DNA of 32,922 bases from Alphaproteobacteria bacterium (GTDB taxonomy: Bacteria; Pseudomonadota; Alphaproteobacteria; SMXQ01), in assembly GCA_009380075.1 (NCBI GenBank), contig WHSO01000037.1, positions 1 to 32,922 on the forward strand, read 5' to 3'. Numbering within the stretch: the first letter of the stretch is position 1; the number at the start of each line of letters is the position of its first letter. The notes below the pieces were generated by a model that saw only the letters and a list, made by a program, of their open reading frames with translations, made no database searches and was not told the origin of the DNA. Positions 30,767 to 32,922 of the stretch are shown here, piece by piece. The translations under genes were made by a program, and so were the position numbers.

Positions 30767-31765
30767 ATGGCGGACCGCAAGGACAAACTGGCGATCGTGC
30801 GCTTCTGCCGCGACTATCACGACGTGCTCGACGCGGATTTCCTGCGCGACTTCCCCGAGGTCGAGGCGCGCAAGCCCAATTCCGTAGCAGAGCTTGAAGC
30901 GGCGATTCCGGGCGCCGAGGTGCTTCACATCAACGATTCCTTCTTCACGCCGGAGGTCGCCCGCGTCCTTGCCGCCCACGGCGGCGCCCTGCGCTGGATC
31001 CAGTTCACCACCGTCGGCACCGACCACGCCCAGGCGGCGGGCCTGCCGCCCCGGGTGCGGATCACCAACATCGGCGACGTGCGCCAGCGCATCCTCGCCG
31101 GCCATGCCATCGGCCTGATGCTTGCGGCCATGCGCGGCTACACCTTTTTCGAGCCCTGGCGCGCCAGGCATGAATGGGCGCGCGACGAGATGTCGGCACG
31201 TGCGCTGGCGCCTGACGGCAACAGGATGGTGATCTTCGGCATGGGCCGCCTCGGCCAGGACATCGCCCGCAAGGCCAAGGCCTTCGACATGGAGGTGACC
31301 TGCGTCACCCGCACGGCGACGCCCGCCTGCCCGTGGATCGACCGCGTGGTGGCACGCGAGCGGCGGATGGAAGTGCTGCCCGAGGCCGACGCGGTGATGA
31401 TCGCGCTGCCGCTCGACGACGGTACCCGCGGCCTGATCGGCGCGGGCGAGCTTGCTGCGATGAAGCCCACCGCCGTGCTGGTCAATGTGTCGCGCGGGCC
31501 GGTGGTGGACGAGGCCGCGCTGATCGCGGCGCTCCGGGCGGGGACCATCCGGGCGGCCGGGCTCGACGCCTTCGAGGACGAGCCGCTGCCCGCCGACAGC
31601 GGTTTCTGGGACCTGCCGAACCTGGTGATGACACCCCATATCGGCGGCCAGGGAGGTGAGGACCAGTGGCTCGGCCTGTCGCTGCTTGTCCGCGACAACA
31701 CCCGCCGCTATCTTGACGGGCAGCCACTCATCAACGTAATCCGAGAACCGATGGCCGGCGCCTGA
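30767..31765 (+). CDS. D-isomer-specific 2-hydroxyacid dehydrogenase
   Basis: The 332-residue protein has the family's NAD-binding domain with the glycine motif GMGRLGQD (158-165) and all three catalytic residues: R243 in NVSRGPVVDE, E272 in DAFEDEPLP and H291 in MTPHIGGQ. It should interconvert a 2-hydroxy acid and the 2-oxo acid with NAD(P). The exact substrate cannot be read. It has a good ribosome-binding site (AGGGAAGGGAA) and starts an operon with the cupin and the deaminase; a second member of the family ends at the right edge of the window. Confidence 0.91.
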   Translation: MADRKDKLAIVRFCRDYHDVLDADFLRDFPEVEARKPNSVAELEAAIPGAEVLHINDSFFTPEVARVLAAHGGALRWIQFTTVGTDHAQAAGLPPRVRITNIGDVRQRILAGHAIGLMLAAMRGYTFFEPWRARHEWARDEMSARALAPDGNRMVIFGMGRLGQDIARKAKAFDMEVTCVTRTATPACPWIDRVVARERRMEVLPEADAVMIALPLDDGTRGLIGAGELAAMKPTAVLVNVSRGPVVDEAALIAALRAGTIRAAGLDAFEDEPLPADSGFWDLPNLVMTPHIGGQGGEDQWLGLSLLVRDNTRRYLDGQPLINVIREPMAGA

Positions 31766-31790
31766 GGATCGGCACGCAAGGGAGACAGCC

Positions 31791-32312
31791 ATGAAGATGG
31801 AACCCGACCACCTCCTCGATCAGCCCACCGGCACCATGGAACGGGTGATGGCCAAGATCGGCTTCGACCCCGAAGCCAGAAAGCCCAGCGTATTCACCAT
31901 GGAAAGCCCGATCCCGAAGCAGGGCAACGACCGCACCCACCTCGCGCACACGGACCGGCTGACGGTCTTCCTCAACGTCTATTCGCCCAACGACGGCGAG
32001 AACCTGCTGCACACCCACACCAATGAGGACCACTGCTTCATTGTGCTGCAGGGCGCGGCGGAATTCGTCGGCCCCAACGACGAAAAGACCATGGTGAGGA
32101 AGCACCAGGGCATCATGCTGCCGCGCAACTGCCTCTACACTTTCTTTGCCGCGAACGACGAGCCGCTGGTGATGATCCGCGTTGGCGCCGTGGTCGATCC
32201 GTCGAAAAGCCCCTATGGCCGGGTACTCAAGGACGGCTCGCCGCTCATCGGCAACTCGAAGGAGAACAACGCCGTTCCCTGCGTGTTCGAGCCGGGCGCC
32301 GTCTTCCGCTGA
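31791..32312 (+). CDS. Single-domain cupin protein
   Basis: The 173-residue protein has one cupin barrel with motif 1 ENLLHTHTNEDHCFIVLQGAAEF (H74, H76, E79 or D80, H81) and motif 2 around KHQGIMLPRNCLYTFFA, which lacks the usual final His (Tyr/Thr instead). A short N-terminal segment (residues 1-55) precedes the barrel. It starts 25 bases after the hydroxyacid dehydrogenase, behind AGGGAGA. Small cupins near catabolic genes are often isomerases, dioxygenases or regulators of metabolite levels; no specific call is possible. Confidence 0.8.
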   Translation: MKMEPDHLLDQPTGTMERVMAKIGFDPEARKPSVFTMESPIPKQGNDRTHLAHTDRLTVFLNVYSPNDGENLLHTHTNEDHCFIVLQGAAEFVGPNDEKTMVRKHQGIMLPRNCLYTFFAANDEPLVMIRVGAVVDPSKSPYGRVLKDGSPLIGNSKENNAVPCVFEPGAVFR

Positions 32313-32325
32313 AGGCTTCGTGTAG

Positions 32326-32793
32326 ATGAAGCCGCCGGGTTTGGTCTCCCGCCGTAGTGTTCTCGCCGGGGCGGCGGCCTGCACGGTGGGTACCGGTCCG
32401 CGCGCCGCCGGCGCTCAGGAGCTGGAGCCGATCGAGCAGGCTACGACCCCCAACGACTCGACCTTCATCGCCCGCGCCTACCGCGAACGGCACGAAGCCT
32501 CGGCGCGCGGCGACCAGTCCTACGGCGCGGTGGTGGTGCGGGACGGGCGCATCCTCGGCAAGGCCGGCAGCCGCGTGGTGCGCGACCGAGATCCCACCTC
32601 CCATGCCGAGATGCTGGCGATCCGCGACGCGCTGAAGCGCACCGGCCACGCGGACCTTAAGGGCGCGGTGCTCTATTCCTCGTCGCGAGCCTGCCCCATG
32701 TGCGAGGCGGCGGCGTATTTCGCCGGCATCGCCCGCATGGTTCACGGCCGCGCGCGGGACGACGACGGCGCGCCGCAACTGCGCCGGTGCTGA
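32326..32793 (+). CDS. Tat-exported cytidine/deoxycytidylate deaminase-fold protein
   Basis: The 155-residue protein has the zinc-deaminase signature: H93-A-E95 (PTSHAEMLAIRDA) and C123-x2-C126 (SSRACPMCEAA), which bind zinc and carry the catalytic Glu as in guanine/tRNA-adenosine/cytidine deaminases. Its N-terminus reads VSRRSVLAGAAACTVG and ends in AAGAQ, a twin-arginine signal (R9-R10) with a hydrophobic stretch and an Ala-x-Ala site near residue 30. Deaminases are normally cytoplasmic, so export of a folded, metal-loaded enzyme is unusual. It starts 13 bases after the cupin gene. Confidence 0.8.
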   Translation: MKPPGLVSRRSVLAGAAACTVGTGPRAAGAQELEPIEQATTPNDSTFIARAYRERHEASARGDQSYGAVVVRDGRILGKAGSRVVRDRDPTSHAEMLAIRDALKRTGHADLKGAVLYSSSRACPMCEAAAYFAGIARMVHGRARDDDGAPQLRRC

Positions 32794-32802
32794 GACGGGC
32801 TC

Positions 32803-32922
32803 TCACTCCGGCATCATGTTTTCCCAGTCGAGCGTGCGGGTCAGCGGCTTGCCGGCGATGTAGCGGGAGATGTTGTCGGTGACGATCTCCAACAGCCGTT
32901 TCGTGTTGTCGGTGCCGGTGCC
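32803..32922 (-). CDS. Hydroxyacid dehydrogenase C-terminus, partial
   Basis: The last 39 codons of a gene entering from the right edge read GTDNTKRLLEIVTDNISRY then IAGKPLTRTLDWENMMPE and stop. The block resembles the C-terminal helix and tail of D-isomer 2-hydroxyacid dehydrogenases (compare LSLLVRDNTRRYLDGQPLINVI in the complete one at 30767). It is convergent with the deaminase gene, with a nine-base gap. Too short to say more. Confidence 0.65.
   Translation of the reverse strand, partial: GTGTDNTKRLLEIVTDNISRYIAGKPLTRTLDWENMMPE

Noticed and set aside
1-32922. CRISPR arrays, rRNA genes or insertion sequences
   Set aside because: No regularly spaced repeats of 25-40 bases, no rRNA-like stretch and no transposase frame was seen; the only tandem repeat is the three-copy module at 6094-6163.

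Overview
The window is high-GC chromosomal DNA with dense genes, short overlaps and many four-base stop/start junctions. The Coq7 ubiquinone hydroxylase, the Anbu/ATP-grasp/alpha-E/transglutaminase cluster and the overall style suggest an alphaproteobacterium, perhaps Rhodospirillales-like. This is a judgement by eye; no database search was run.

Layout. Positions 1-1443 (+) hold the 3' end of a thioesterase gene and an HNH endonuclease. Positions 1456-7600 (-) hold a long probable operon read from right to left: a circularly permuted ATP-grasp protein, an alpha-E protein, a transglutaminase-like protease and the Anbu proteasome-like protease, then a YqaA/DedA membrane protein, DsbB, Coq7 and a GFA-family zinc protein. 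Positions 7758-8168 encode a DOPA-dioxygenase-like protein. At 8312-8398 lies tRNA-Leu(CAA). Its 3' end is repeated perfectly (37 bp) at 9522-9558, which marks a 1.15 kb, AT-richer insertion carrying a small VbhA-like candidate antitoxin and a Fic protein, with no integrase. Native sequence resumes with a CDGSH iron-sulfur protein and a DUF423 membrane protein.

Positions 10224-13686 (-) hold a probable zinc-uptake operon: a His-containing secreted protein, a porin, a metal-binding ABC lipoprotein-like receptor and an ABC permease, with no ATPase gene. A Zur-like palindrome overlaps a perfect TATAAT box directly before the first start codon. Positions 13926-21429 (+) hold a seven-gene cluster that I cannot match to a known pathway: a VOC-Rieske fusion, two further VOC proteins, an M24-fold protein that has lost most metal ligands, a bicupin, and two paralogous solute-binding proteins with an extra C-terminal domain and no permease. 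An NnrS-family membrane protein follows.

Positions 22771-32922 hold mostly catabolic genes: a DUF1194 protein, an ornithine cyclodeaminase-like protein, a glutaminase, an M29/NicX-like metalloenzyme, an amidase with an SDR, a 2-hydroxyacid dehydrogenase with a cupin, a Tat-targeted deaminase, and the end of a second hydroxyacid dehydrogenase. Between the M29-like gene and the amidase gene there is a scar (26890-28242). It holds an AT-richer insert with two unknown small genes, a CopG-type antitoxin and the tail of its BrnT-like toxin, followed by fused 3' fragments of a second amidase and a second M29-like gene. The simplest reading is a tandem duplication of the gene pair followed by an internal deletion.

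The best candidates for something undescribed are the 13926-21429 cluster, the integrase-less Fic mini-island, the three-fold repeated ribosome-binding-site/start module at 6094-6163 and the duplication scar.
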